NCBI RefSeq assembly: GCF_002091635.1
Contig: NZ_BDAC01000003.1
Span: 248,001-312,000 of the forward strand
Reading direction: 5' to 3'
Source of the DNA: Pseudomonas indica NBRC 103045
GTDB taxonomy: Bacteria > Pseudomonadota > Gammaproteobacteria > Pseudomonadales > Pseudomonadaceae
Length of the DNA stretch: 64,000 nt
The notes under the pieces were generated by a model. It had not been told where the DNA came from. It made no database searches and saw nothing but the letters and a program-made list of their open reading frames with translations. The translations under genes and the position numbers were made by a program. Below, one piece after another: positions 48,608-58,810 of the stretch. Numbering within the stretch: the stretch's first letter is position 1; each line of letters starts with the position of its first letter.

Positions 48608-50101
48608 TCACCTTGGCAAAACCAAGGTGACCCGCAGCCCGCCTTCGCGCAGGTTCTGCAAGGTGACCTCCCCTCCATGGGCATGGGCGATGTTGCGGGC
48701 GATGCCGAGACCAAGACCGTAGCCCTGCTGGTTGCCGGCCAGGCGGAAATGCGGTTCGAAGACCTTCTCCAGGCGCTGCTCGGGTACGCCGGGTCCCTCG
48801 TCGTCAACGTGCAGGGTGAACACCCTACCGTCGTCTTCAATATGCAAATGGGCTTTCTCACCGTACTTGAGCGCATTGTCCAGGAGGTTGCCGATGCAGC
48901 GCTTGAGTGCCAGCGGCTTGCCCGGATAGGGCGCCACCGCCCTGCCCTCCAGGGTTACCCGGCCGTTGCCGGTGGGGGCGAGATAGGGCTCGGTGACGGT
49001 ATCGAGCAGCAGGTTGAGGTCCACCGGCTCGATGTTCTCGTGGATGTCGGTGTCCTTGACGCATTGCAGCGCGCCTTTCACCAGCAGCTCCAGCTCGTCC
49101 AGGTCGCGGCCGAACTTGGCCTGCATGGCCTCGTCCTCCAGCAGCTCGACGCGCAGGCGCAGTCGGGTGATGGGGGTGCGCAAGTCGTGGGAAATGGCGC
49201 TGAACAACTGGCTGCGCTCGTTCAAATAACGGCCGATGCGCTCGCGCATGCTGTTGAAGGCACGGCTGACCTCCACCACCTCGCTGCCGCCGTGCTCGGG
49301 CAGCGGCTCCACCTCGCTGCCCAGGGACATTTCCCGCGCCGCCCGCGCCAGGCGCTTGAGCGGCCGGCTCTGCCAGTGCACCAGCAAGCCGATGAACAGC
49401 AGCAGAAAGGTACTGGTCATCACGATGAAGCCGATCTGCTGCGCCGGCAGCCCCTCCTGTTCCAGACTGACGTAAGGCGCCGGCATCAGCGAAGCGAGGT
49501 AGAGCCACTCGTCCGGCGCGATCTGGATTTGCGTGACCAGCACCGGCGGGTTCAGCGGCTCCAGGCTCAGGGCGTAATGAGCCCAGGAACGCGGCAGTTC
49601 GTCCAGGCTGATTTCGCCGTTGAAGATGCGCAGGTCGTCCGGGCTGACGAACTGCACCGACAGGTCCACCGACTTGCCCAGGCGCTGCCGCAGCACCTCC
49701 TCCACCGCCTGCAGCACCGCCCGCTTGCGCGGCGTGTCCGGCAGGACCTGCATGTTCAGCGGCCGCTGGTTGAGCGAGACGAAGAAGCGCGTACCGCCCA
49801 TGCTGCGCAATTGGTCCAGCACCAGCGGCCGGTAGCCCAACGGCAGGGAGCGGAAGTAGCTGACGCTGGCGGCCATGGAATGCGCCAAGCTACGCGCACT
49901 GGTGAGCAGCCCTTCCATCTGGCTGGCGCGCAACTGGGAAACCCAGATCAGGCTGGACAGCGCCTGGGCCAGTAGCACCACCAGCAGGGTCAGGAACAGC
50001 ATGCGTCCGAGCAGCGAGCGCGGCACCGGCAAGCGCCAGCGCCGCCGGACGGCTTCCCCCGTGTTCTCTTCGACGCTCACGGCCGGTACCCATCGCCGCA
50101 C
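48608..50101 (-). CDS. gtrS: Sensor histidine kinase GtrS
   Basis: An inner-membrane kinase of about 497 residues, partner of GltR. The first membrane helix is at about 34-54 (MLFLTLLVVLLAQALSSLIWV). A periplasmic sensor region of about 125 residues follows, then a second helix at about 190-212, a HAMP domain, the phospho-acceptor SAISHDLRTPITRL and an ATPase domain ending in GYGLGLGIARNIAHAHGG. In P. aeruginosa it senses 2-ketogluconate and 6-phosphogluconate and controls glucose transport and toxA. The start is uncertain: GTG at 50101 with AGGTGG upstream, or GTG at 50080 overlapping the gltR stop as GTGA. Confidence 0.92.
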   Translation of the reverse strand: MRRWVPAVSVEENTGEAVRRRWRLPVPRSLLGRMLFLTLLVVLLAQALSSLIWVSQLRASQMEGLLTSARSLAHSMAASVSYFRSLPLGYRPLVLDQLRSMGGTRFFVSLNQRPLNMQVLPDTPRKRAVLQAVEEVLRQRLGKSVDLSVQFVSPDDLRIFNGEISLDELPRSWAHYALSLEPLNPPVLVTQIQIAPDEWLYLASLMPAPYVSLEQEGLPAQQIGFIVMTSTFLLLFIGLLVHWQSRPLKRLARAAREMSLGSEVEPLPEHGGSEVVEVSRAFNSMRERIGRYLNERSQLFSAISHDLRTPITRLRLRVELLEDEAMQAKFGRDLDELELLVKGALQCVKDTDIHENIEPVDLNLLLDTVTEPYLAPTGNGRVTLEGRAVAPYPGKPLALKRCIGNLLDNALKYGEKAHLHIEDDGRVFTLHVDDEGPGVPEQRLEKVFEPHFRLAGNQQGYGLGLGIARNIAHAHGGEVTLQNLREGGLRVTLVLPR

Positions 50102-50817
50102 GGCACCACCTGCGCTGCCAGCAGATAGCCGGCGCCGCGCACGGTGCGGATCAGCCGCGGCGCCTTGCCGGTATCGCGCAGGCGTTGGCGCAGGCGGCTC
50201 ACCGCCATGTCAACGATGCGTTCGAGCGGCATCACCTCGCGACCCCGGGTGGCATTGCCGATGGTGTCGCGGTCGAGAATCTGCATGGGATGGTCGAGGA
50301 ACAACTTGAGCAGGGCGAAATCGGCGCCGGAGAGGAACACCTCCTCGCCATCCACGTGGAACAGCCGGTGGCTGATCAGGTCCAACCGCCACTCGTCGAA
50401 CGCCAGCACATCGCCAGCGGGTCGATCCTGGGTGAAGTGGGCACGGCGCAACAGCGCCTTGATCCGCGCCAGCAGCTCGCGCGGACTGAACGGCTTGCCC
50501 AGGTAGTCGTCGGCGCCCAGCTCCAGGCCGATCACCCGGTCGGTCTCGTCGGAGCTGGCGGTCAGCATGATCACCGGCATCTGCGCCAAGCGCTGGTGCT
50601 CGCGCACCCAGCGGCAGAGGCTGAAGCCATCTTCGTCGGGCAGCATCACATCGAGAATCACCAGATCGGCCACTTCGTCCTGGATGGCCTGGCGGAAGCC
50701 GGCGCCATCGCCGACGGTGCGCACCTGGAAGCCGGCGCGGCTCAGGTAGGTTTGCAGCAGTTCGCGAATTTCCTCGTCATCGTCGACAAGGAGAATGGAT
50801 TTTCCGGGTTGGCTCAC
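50077..50817 (-). CDS. gltR: Response regulator GltR
   Basis: An OmpR-type regulator of about 246 residues. The receiver domain (about 1-120) has the acidic pocket VDDDEE, the phosphorylated aspartate in VILDVMLPDEDGF and the lysine in DDYLGKPF. The winged-helix domain covers about 145-240 (LSGADFALLKLFLDHP, VDMAVSRLRQRL). It controls gltBFGK and related genes. The GTG at 50817 is preferred because AAGG lies seven bases upstream; a GTG two codons earlier touches the same AAGG. The RNA AACAACAA overlaps the ribosome binding site region. Confidence 0.94.
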   Translation of the reverse strand: MSQPGKSILLVDDDEEIRELLQTYLSRAGFQVRTVGDGAGFRQAIQDEVADLVILDVMLPDEDGFSLCRWVREHQRLAQMPVIMLTASSDETDRVIGLELGADDYLGKPFSPRELLARIKALLRRAHFTQDRPAGDVLAFDEWRLDLISHRLFHVDGEEVFLSGADFALLKLFLDHPMQILDRDTIGNATRGREVMPLERIVDMAVSRLRQRLRDTGKAPRLIRTVRGAGYLLAAQVVPCGDGYRP

Positions 50818-50827
50818 GTCCACACCT

Positions 50828-50835
50828 TGTTGTTA
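50828..50835 (-). promoter_or_regulatory. Hfq/Crc-type motif at the gltR ribosome binding site
   Basis: The RNA AACAACAA, a match to AANAANAA, runs directly into the AAGG Shine-Dalgarno of gltR. Only one motif copy is present, so support is weaker than at gltB and the porin. Confidence 0.45.
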
Positions 50836-50984
50836 TGACAACGCGCGTAGCTTAGCGCGCTTCGGGCGCCCCGAACGAAACCGCATCGGCCAAGGCGAAC
50901 CCGTTCACTTTTGGCATCCGTGGCCTGCCAGAGCCTGCTTTCAACGCAGCAGGGCCGACGCGCAGCAGCCTTTTGAACAGGCTC

Positions 50985-51958
50985 TCAGGCGAGCCCGGCC
51001 TGCCGCCCTTCCCTCGCCTGCTGCAACGCCACACCCGCCCCCAGCAAGCCCGGGTACTCGGCCCGCACCAGCCAGACCGGGATATCGTCGAAATACCGGC
51101 TCATGAAGCCCTTCTCCCGGAAGCATCGGACGAAGCCGCTGACCAGGAAGAAATCGGCGAAGCGCGGCACCATGCCTCCGGCGATATAGACGCCACCCCG
51201 CGCACCGAGGGTCAGCACGTTGTTGCCGGCCACACGGCCGAGCCAACAGCAGAACTGCTCCAGCACCTGCACGGCGAAGGCATCGCCGGCCAGCGCCGCG
51301 TCGGTCACTTCGGCGGGCGACGACAATTGCGTCTCGCGCCCATCGAGGGCGCAACTGGCGCGGTAGAGCGTCAGCAGGCCGCTGCCGCTGAGGATGTTCT
51401 CCGCGCTGACATGGCCCTGGATGCCATGCAGGTGCCGCCACAGCTCAGCTTCGCGCAGACTGCCGATCGGCAGGTCGACATGGCCGCCTTCGCCGGGCAA
51501 TGCGCGCCAGAGATCGTCGCCGAGTGGCAACAGGGTACCGACACCGAGGCCAGTGCCCGGGCCGATCACCAGGCGCGGACGCTCGGGATCGACGCTGCCC
51601 TGGCAGACCTCCACCAGCTCTTCCGGCAGGACGCGGGTCATGCCCAGGGCCATGGCAGAGAAATCGTTGATCAGCAGCAGCTCGCTGAGTCCCAGCTGGC
51701 GGCAGAAATCCGGCCGGTTCAAGCGCCAGTGGTTGTTGGTGAAGCGGAACTCATCGCCCCGCACCGGCCCGGCGCAGGCCAGGCAGACCGCATCCACCTC
51801 GGCGACGGCCTGGCCGATCTCGTCGAGGTAGGCACGGATCGCCTGCTCCGGCGTCGGGAAATCCGCCGTCGCCAGGACCCGCACCGCCTCCAGCCGCTCA
51901 TCGCGCCACAGGGCGAAGCGCGCGTTGGTACCGCCGATATCGCCAACCAGCCCGAGCT

Positions 51959-51962
<4 letters not shown>
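50985..51962 (-). CDS. glk: Glucokinase
   Basis: Phosphorylates cytoplasmic glucose with ATP. The 325-residue protein belongs to the ROK-unrelated bacterial Glk family, with [12 protein letters not shown] near the N-terminus, [11 protein letters not shown], the [13 protein letters not shown] phosphate loop and [10 protein letters not shown]. The start is a GTG overlapping the edd stop by four bases (GTGA). The long upstream reading is antisense-like and lacks similarity. It follows edd in an edd-glk unit and precedes gltR with a 167-base gap that I could not assign. Confidence 0.95.
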
Positions 51963-53788
<1,826 letters not shown>

Positions 53789-53853
53789 GTCACGACTCCT
53801 GGCTCACGAATGAATGTATGCGTTTATGACAAAAATTCTGCCACCTAAAAGGC

Positions 53854-53881
53854 TTGATTTCTAGACTCACGGGAATAATCT
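53854..53881 (+). promoter_or_regulatory. Possible gapA promoter
   Basis: TTGATT (53854-53859) and TAATCT (53876-53881), 16 bases apart, form a passable sigma-70 pair on the plus strand. The HexR site begins at the last base of this -10, which would place the repressor over the transcription start. The match is modest. Confidence 0.4.
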
Positions 53882-53895
53882 TGTAATTCCAACAA
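53881..53895. promoter_or_regulatory. HexR operator between edd and gapA
   Basis: TTGT-AATTCCA-ACAA is a perfect match to the HexR consensus TTGT-N7-ACAA. It lies 27 bases before the gapA start and 93 before edd, in the divergent gap, as described for other pseudomonads. An AACAACAA tract, an Hfq/Crc-type motif, overlaps its right half at 53891-53898. Confidence 0.88.
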
Positions 53896-53921
53896 CAAAA
53901 CGACCTCACAGGACCTCACCC

Positions 53922-54926
53922 ATGACCTTACGCATCGCCATCAACGGTTTCGGCCGCATCGGCCGCAACGTCCTTCGCGCCTTGTACTGCGGCGCTTACC
54001 GGCAGCATCTGCAGGTCGTAGCTATCAACGACCTGGGCGATACCGCGATCAATGCCCACCTTTTCCGTTATGACAGTGTGCATGGCGCATTTGACGGTGT
54101 CGTCGAAGCCGACCAGGAAAACCTGATCGTCAATGGCGACCGTATCGCCGTCAGCGCCATCCGCAACCCGGCCGAACTGCCCTGGCGCGCCCTTGGCGTG
54201 GACGTGGTGTTCGAATGCACCGGCCTGTTCACTGACCGCGACAAGGCTGCCGCCCATCTGACCGCCGGCGCCCGCAAAGTGATCATTTCCGCGCCGGCCA
54301 AGGGCGCCGACTACACCGTGGTCTATGGCGTCAACCATGACGGGCTGCGGCAGAGCCACCAGATCGTCTCCAACGCCTCCTGCACCACCAACTGCCTGGC
54401 GCCGGTGGCCCAGGTGCTGCACCGCGAACTGGGTATCGAGCATGGCCTGATGACCACCATCCATGCCTACACCAACGACCAGAACCTCTCCGACGTCTAT
54501 CACAGCGACCCGTACCGCGCGCGTTCCGCCACCCAGTCGATGATCCCGACCAAGACCGGAGCAGCCGAAGCCGTGGGCCTGGTGCTGCCGGAACTGGCCG
54601 GCAAGCTGACCGGCATGGCCGTGCGGGTGCCGGTGATCAATGTCTCGCTGGTCGACCTGACCGTGGAACTCCAGCGCGAAACCAGCGCCGGCGAAGTCAA
54701 CGCCCTGATGAAGGCCGCCAGCGAGCAGTCCGCCGTGCTCGGTTACAACAGCCTGCCCCTGGTATCCTGTGACTTCAACCACAACCCGCTGTCGTCGATC
54801 TTCGACGCCAACCACACCAAGGTCAGCGGCAAGCTGCTCAAGGTGATGGCCTGGTACGACAACGAGTGGGGCTTCTCCAACCGCATGCTCGACAGTTGTC
54901 TGGCCCTTTGCCAGGCGCCGGAATGA
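53922..54926 (+). CDS. gapA: Glyceraldehyde-3-phosphate dehydrogenase, type I
   Basis: A 334-residue GAPDH. NAD-binding [15 protein letters not shown] opens the protein, and [18 protein letters not shown] provides the adenine-ribose site. The catalytic cysteine is in [12 protein letters not shown], and [14 protein letters not shown] is at the C-terminus. It oxidises the triose released by Eda, so it belongs functionally to this HexR-controlled locus. The gene is divergent from edd, and mgsA follows after 22 bases with its own GGAGG. Confidence 0.97.
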   Translation: MTLRIAINGFGRIGRNVLRALYCGAYRQHLQVVAINDLGDTAINAHLFRYDSVHGAFDGVVEADQENLIVNGDRIAVSAIRNPAELPWRALGVDVVFECTGLFTDRDKAAAHLTAGARKVIISAPAKGADYTVVYGVNHDGLRQSHQIVSNASCTTNCLAPVAQVLHRELGIEHGLMTTIHAYTNDQNLSDVYHSDPYRARSATQSMIPTKTGAAEAVGLVLPELAGKLTGMAVRVPVINVSLVDLTVELQRETSAGEVNALMKAASEQSAVLGYNSLPLVSCDFNHNPLSSIFDANHTKVSGKLLKVMAWYDNEWGFSNRMLDSCLALCQAPE

Positions 54927-54948
54927 GCGGCATGACCGGGAGGAACGC

Positions 54949-55431
54949 ATGAGCCGCATCGCTTTCACCACTGCCACCTTGCCGGCGCGCAAGCGCATCG
55001 CCCTGGTCGCCCACGACCATTGCAAGGGCTTCCTCCTGGACTGGGCCAAACGCCAGCGCGAACGCCTGGCGCACCATGATCTGGTTGCCACCGGCACCAC
55101 CGGCATGCTGCTGCGCGAAGAGCTCGGCATGCCGGTGGAAAGCATGATCAGCGGCCCGCTCGGCGGCGACCAGCAGATCGGCGCGCGCATCGCCGAACGC
55201 CGGGTGGACATCCTGGTGTTCTTCTGGGACCCGTTCGAACCGCAACCCCATGACCCCGACATCAAGGCCCTGCTGCGCGTCGCCGCGGTCTGGAACATAC
55301 CCGTGGCCTGCAACGAGAGCAGCGCCGACTACCTGCTCAGCAGCGCCTTGCTGGAGCAGGAGCATGAATGCCGGATTCCGGATTACGCCAGTTACCTGGC
55401 GGGACGCAGCGTTCCCCAAAGCGGGCCGTAG
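54949..55431 (+). CDS. mgsA: Methylglyoxal synthase
   Basis: Converts dihydroxyacetone phosphate to methylglyoxal and phosphate. The 160-residue protein matches the family throughout: RIALVAHDHCKGFLLDWA (N-terminal, with the histidine near residue 22), TGTTGMLL, SGPLGGDQQIGARIAE with the catalytic aspartate, and FFWDPFEPQPHDPDIKALLR with further active-site Asp and His. GGAGG lies five bases before the ATG. It sits 22 bases after gapA and is probably co-transcribed, so enzymes that consume and by-pass triose phosphate would be expressed together. A REP cluster follows. Confidence 0.95.
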   Translation: MSRIAFTTATLPARKRIALVAHDHCKGFLLDWAKRQRERLAHHDLVATGTTGMLLREELGMPVESMISGPLGGDQQIGARIAERRVDILVFFWDPFEPQPHDPDIKALLRVAAVWNIPVACNESSADYLLSSALLEQEHECRIPDYASYLAGRSVPQSGP

Positions 55432-55444
55432 GGCGATCCTCGTT

Positions 55445-55462
55445 GGGCGAATGAATTCGCCC
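55445..55462. repeat. REP-type palindrome after mgsA
   Basis: GGGCGAATGAATTCGCCC is an 18-base palindrome with eight-base arms, followed by CCTAC. On the minus strand this reads GTAGGGGCGAATTCATTCGCCC-like, a common Pseudomonas REP head. Confidence 0.75.
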
Positions 55463-55485
55463 CTACACCGGACCGATGGCTTCCC

Positions 55486-55550
55486 GTAGGAGCCAACTCT
55501 GCTGACGATGCGGTGGTGGGGCCCGGTTCGCGAGCAGAGCTCGCTCCTAC
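55486..55550. repeat. Inverted REP pair (REPIN-like) between mgsA and scpB
   Basis: GTAGGAGC at 55486-55493 and GCTCCTAC at 55543-55550 face each other at the ends. The right unit contains GCGAGCAGAGCTCGC (55530-55544), and the left unit contains the degraded CAACTCTGCTGACG. Such inverted REP doublets are mobilised by RAYT transposases, which are not in this window. It lies at the convergent junction of mgsA and scpB. Confidence 0.75.
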
Positions 55551-55566
55551 AAAGGCATGGAGGCTT

Positions 55567-56382
55567 TCAGGTCCGCTCGTCGGGCTCGTCGGATGCGGCT
55601 TCGGCGATGTCCTCGCCTCCCGCCTCGGCCGCCTCCCCGGACTCTTCATTGGCAACAGGCATGTCCTCGAAGTCGATCTTCAGGCCCTGCTCCATGGAGT
55701 CCAGCTCGGCCAGCAGCGAACGGAAGCTGGTTTCCTCGCGCGGTTCGGCCGGTACCTCCTCGCCCTCTTCCCCGGCCAGATCGGCGCGGGCCTGCAAGCC
55801 CGGCGGCACCGGCGCGTCATCGTCCAGGGCCAGCACCGGCTCGGGCTCCAGCTCGCGCAAGGCGGCCAGGGGCGGCAGCTCGTCGAGACTCTTCAGATTG
55901 AAATGGTCGAGGAAGGCCTTGGTAGTGGCGAACATCGCCGGGCGGCCCGGCACGTCGCGATAGCCCACTACGCGAATCCACTCGCGCTCCTGCAGGGTCT
56001 TGACGATCTGGCTATTGACCGCCACCCCGCGGATATCCTCGATCTCGCCACGGGTGATGGGCTGGCGGTAGGCGACCAGCGCCAGGGTTTCCAGCATCGC
56101 GCGGGAATAGCGCTGCGGACGCTCTTCCCAGAGCCGGCCGACCCAGGGCGCGAAGCGCTCACGCACCTGCAGGCGATAGCCGGAGGCGACTTCCTTCAAC
56201 TCGAAGGCGCGCCCCGCGCAGGACTGCCGAAGCACCTCGAGGGCTTCCTTGAGCTGCGCCGGCTCGGGCCGTTCGGCCTCTTCGAACAGCTCGCCCAGGC
56301 GCTCCAGCGACAGGGGTTTGCCGGACGCCAGGAGAAAGGCTTCGAGCAGCCCGGCGAGGTCTTGGGGATCGGAAAGGTTCAC
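55567..56382 (-). CDS. scpB: Chromosome segregation protein ScpB
   Basis: The winged-helix partner of the SMC-like condensin accessory complex, 271 residues. The core (about 1-185) carries LEAFLLASGKPLSLERLGELF, the conserved ETLALVAYRQPITRGEIEDIRGV, and GRPAMFATTKAFLDHFNL. The final 85 residues are acidic and look disordered, longer than in minimal ScpB. The start is a GTG at 56382. It follows scpA after 45 bases, the usual pairing. Confidence 0.94.
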   Translation of the reverse strand: MNLSDPQDLAGLLEAFLLASGKPLSLERLGELFEEAERPEPAQLKEALEVLRQSCAGRAFELKEVASGYRLQVRERFAPWVGRLWEERPQRYSRAMLETLALVAYRQPITRGEIEDIRGVAVNSQIVKTLQEREWIRVVGYRDVPGRPAMFATTKAFLDHFNLKSLDELPPLAALRELEPEPVLALDDDAPVPPGLQARADLAGEEGEEVPAEPREETSFRSLLAELDSMEQGLKIDFEDMPVANEESGEAAEAGGEDIAEAASDEPDERT

Positions 56383-56427
56383 GGTGTCGGCTACCTGATC
56401 ATCGTTTCGTTCGCGAAGAGCGCGGTG

Positions 56428-57255
56428 TCATTCCGTGCGCGTCCGCACATGGATGGGGGCGAAGGGCTCATTCTGCACCAGTTCCACCAGGGACTCCTTG
56501 ATCAGTTCGAGCACTGCCATGAAGGTCACCACCACCCCCAGGCGCCCTTCCTCGACGCTGAACAACTGGACGAACGGCACAAAGCCGCCGCCCTTCAAGC
56601 GCTCCAGTACCTCGCTCATGCGCTCGCGGGTGGACAGCGCTTCACGCGTCACCTGGTGGCTTTCGAACATATCGGCGCGGCGCAGCACCTCGGCCATGGA
56701 AAGCAGCAATTCCTCCAGGCTGACCTCCGGCAACAGCTTGCGCGCCCGTGCTTCCGGCGCATCGAGGCGCGGCACGGTGAGATCGCGGCCGACCCGCGGC
56801 AACTGGTCGATGCCCTCCGCCGCTGCCTTGAAGCGCTCATATTCCTGCAAGCGGCGGATCAGCTCGGCGCGCGGGTCTTCCTCTTCTTCCTCGGCCTCGG
56901 CGGAACGCGGCAACAGCATGCGCGACTTGATCTCGGCGAGCATGGCGGCCATCACCAAGTACTCCGCCGCCAGCTCCAGGCGCACCGACTTCATCAGCTC
57001 CACGTAGCCCATGTACTGCCGGGTGATCTCCGCCACCGGGATGTCGAGAATGTCGATGTTCTGCTTGCGGATCAGGTACAGCAGCAGGTCGAGCGGTCCC
57101 TCGAAGGCTTCGAGGAAGACCTCCAGGGCATCCGGCGGGATGTACAGGTCCAGCGGCAGCTCGGTAACCGCCTGCCCGTAGACCAGGGCGAACGGCAGCT
57201 CCTGCTGTTCGGGATGCTGCCCGGCGGGTGCCGCGGCGGTGGATTCGTCCTGCAT
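56428..57255 (-). CDS. scpA: Segregation and condensation protein ScpA
   Basis: The kleisin subunit that links SMC heads, 275 residues. FEGPLDLLLYLIRKQNIDILDIPVAEITRQY is the conserved N-terminal kleisin helix region (from about residue 53). EYLVMAAMLAEIKSRMLLP follows. The C-terminal helix-turn part contains FVPFVQLF and VVVTFMAVLELIKESLVEL. A Q/E/P-rich N-terminal tail of about 25 residues precedes it. It is downstream of trpS by 58 bases and upstream of scpB. Confidence 0.95.
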   Translation of the reverse strand: MQDESTAAAPAGQHPEQQELPFALVYGQAVTELPLDLYIPPDALEVFLEAFEGPLDLLLYLIRKQNIDILDIPVAEITRQYMGYVELMKSVRLELAAEYLVMAAMLAEIKSRMLLPRSAEAEEEEEDPRAELIRRLQEYERFKAAAEGIDQLPRVGRDLTVPRLDAPEARARKLLPEVSLEELLLSMAEVLRRADMFESHQVTREALSTRERMSEVLERLKGGGFVPFVQLFSVEEGRLGVVVTFMAVLELIKESLVELVQNEPFAPIHVRTRTE

Positions 57256-57313
57256 GTGACCTCTCTGACTGGAAGCGTTTCAGCCCGCTCCGTGGCACCC
57301 GGCCGTGCCGGCC

Positions 57314-58528
57314 TCAACGGTAATGCAGCCCCATGGCATAGCGCACCTCAGCCAGCGTCTCCCGCGCCGCGTCCCGTGCCCGCTCGGCGCCTTCGGCCAG
57401 GATGCCGCGCACCAGGTCCGGATTCCCCTCGTAGTCAAGGGCGCGGAAACGCAGCGGCTGTAGCTCATCCTGCACCGCCTGGATCAGTGGCGCCTTGCAT
57501 TCGAGGCAGCCGATGCCCGCGCTGCGGCAGCCCTGCTGCGCCCAATCGCAGGTCGCCTGGTCGGAATAGGCCTCATGCCATTGCCACACCGGGCAGCGGG
57601 TCGGCTCGCCCGGATCGCTGCGGTGTACCCGCGCGGTATCGGTGGGCATCCGCCGGATCTTTTCCTCGATCTCTTCCGGCGTGTCGCGCAGAAGAATCAC
57701 ATTGCCATGCGACTTGGACATCTTGCTGCCATCCAGGCCGGGCACTTTCGGCGCTTCGCCGAGCAGCGGACGCGGTTCCGGCAGCAGGACCTTGCCACCG
57801 CCCTCCAGGTAGCCGAACAGCCGCTCCTTGTCGCTCAAGGTAATGGCCTGCTGCTCCTTGAGCAGCGCCTGCGCGGTTTCCAGGGCCTCGCTGTCGCCCT
57901 GCTCCTGATAGGCCTTGCGCAGGCTGTTGTAGAGCTTGGCGGTTTTCTTGCCCAGCTTGAGGATCGCCGCTTCGGCCTTCTCCTCGAAATTGGCTTCGCG
58001 CCCGTAGAGATGGTTGAAGCGCCGCGCCACTTCGCGGGCGAATTCGACATGGGGCAACTGGTCCGCACCCACCGGCACCAGGCCGGCACGATAGAGCAGA
58101 ATGTCGGCGGCCTGGAGCAACGGGTAGCCGAGAAAACCGTAGGTGCCCAGGTCCTTGTGCTGCAGGTTCTCCTGCTGCTCCTTGTAGGACGGCACGCGTT
58201 CCAGCCAGCTCAGCGGGCAGATCATCGACAGCAGCAGGTGCAGCTCGGCGTGTTCCGGTACCTGGGACTGGATGAACAGGGTCGCCGAACTCGGGCTGAC
58301 GCCCGCGGCCAGCCAGTCCACCGCCATGTCCATGACGTGATCGGCGATGAGGCCCACGTCGTCGTAGTCGGTGGTCAGCGCATGCCAGTCGACGATGCAG
58401 AAAAAGCATTCGTATTCATGCTGCAACCTGACCCAGTTCTTCAGCACGCCGTGGTAATGCCCCAGGTGCAGGCGGCCACTGGGGCGCATCCCGGACAGTA
58501 CGCGACGTTGCGAGTCGACAAAGCTCAA
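57314..58528 (-). CDS. trpS: Tryptophanyl-tRNA synthetase with a cysteine-rich C-terminal motif
   Basis: A class I synthetase of 404 residues that charges tRNA-Trp. HIGH-type GRLHLGHYHG lies near residues 18-27, and the KMSKS loop is SKMSKSHGN. It is about 70 residues longer than E. coli TrpS. The C-terminal region contains cysteines in a C-x21-C-x6-C-x2-C pattern (with one more Cys between), which resembles the Fe-S or zinc motif of Thermotoga TrpRS. The start is TTG at 58528 with AAGGA seven bases upstream; no ATG precedes the catalytic signature. It heads a trpS-scpA-scpB unit. Confidence 0.95.
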   Translation of the reverse strand: MSFVDSQRRVLSGMRPSGRLHLGHYHGVLKNWVRLQHEYECFFCIVDWHALTTDYDDVGLIADHVMDMAVDWLAAGVSPSSATLFIQSQVPEHAELHLLLSMICPLSWLERVPSYKEQQENLQHKDLGTYGFLGYPLLQAADILLYRAGLVPVGADQLPHVEFAREVARRFNHLYGREANFEEKAEAAILKLGKKTAKLYNSLRKAYQEQGDSEALETAQALLKEQQAITLSDKERLFGYLEGGGKVLLPEPRPLLGEAPKVPGLDGSKMSKSHGNVILLRDTPEEIEEKIRRMPTDTARVHRSDPGEPTRCPVWQWHEAYSDQATCDWAQQGCRSAGIGCLECKAPLIQAVQDELQPLRFRALDYEGNPDLVRGILAEGAERARDAARETLAEVRYAMGLHYR

Positions 58529-58810
58529 ACCGGTTTCCTTCGGCTGACAGACAAGGGGCGAAGTATAACGACAGGCGGGGTCCCGGCGACAAACCCCGGA
58601 CAGGAACCGACGGAGCGCCCGCCGGGTCCAACGAGAGGGAGTTGCCGTCTCGGTAGTTGCTCAAGGTCACGGCAGTCCTCGGAACCGACCGGGGCCCCGC
58701 CCGGGAAGCCCGGCGCAGAGCCGTTACCGCGCGCCGACCGCTCCGCACGGAGCCCGCACGGTCTGGAATGCACAGTCCAATCGGTCCCCTCTCGGACCCG
58801 GGAGCACCCC

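Noticed and set aside
55513-57843. A 776-codon plus-strand frame opposite scpB and scpA
   Set aside because: It overlaps REP sequence and two conserved condensin genes on the other strand, with low-complexity composition and no known motif.
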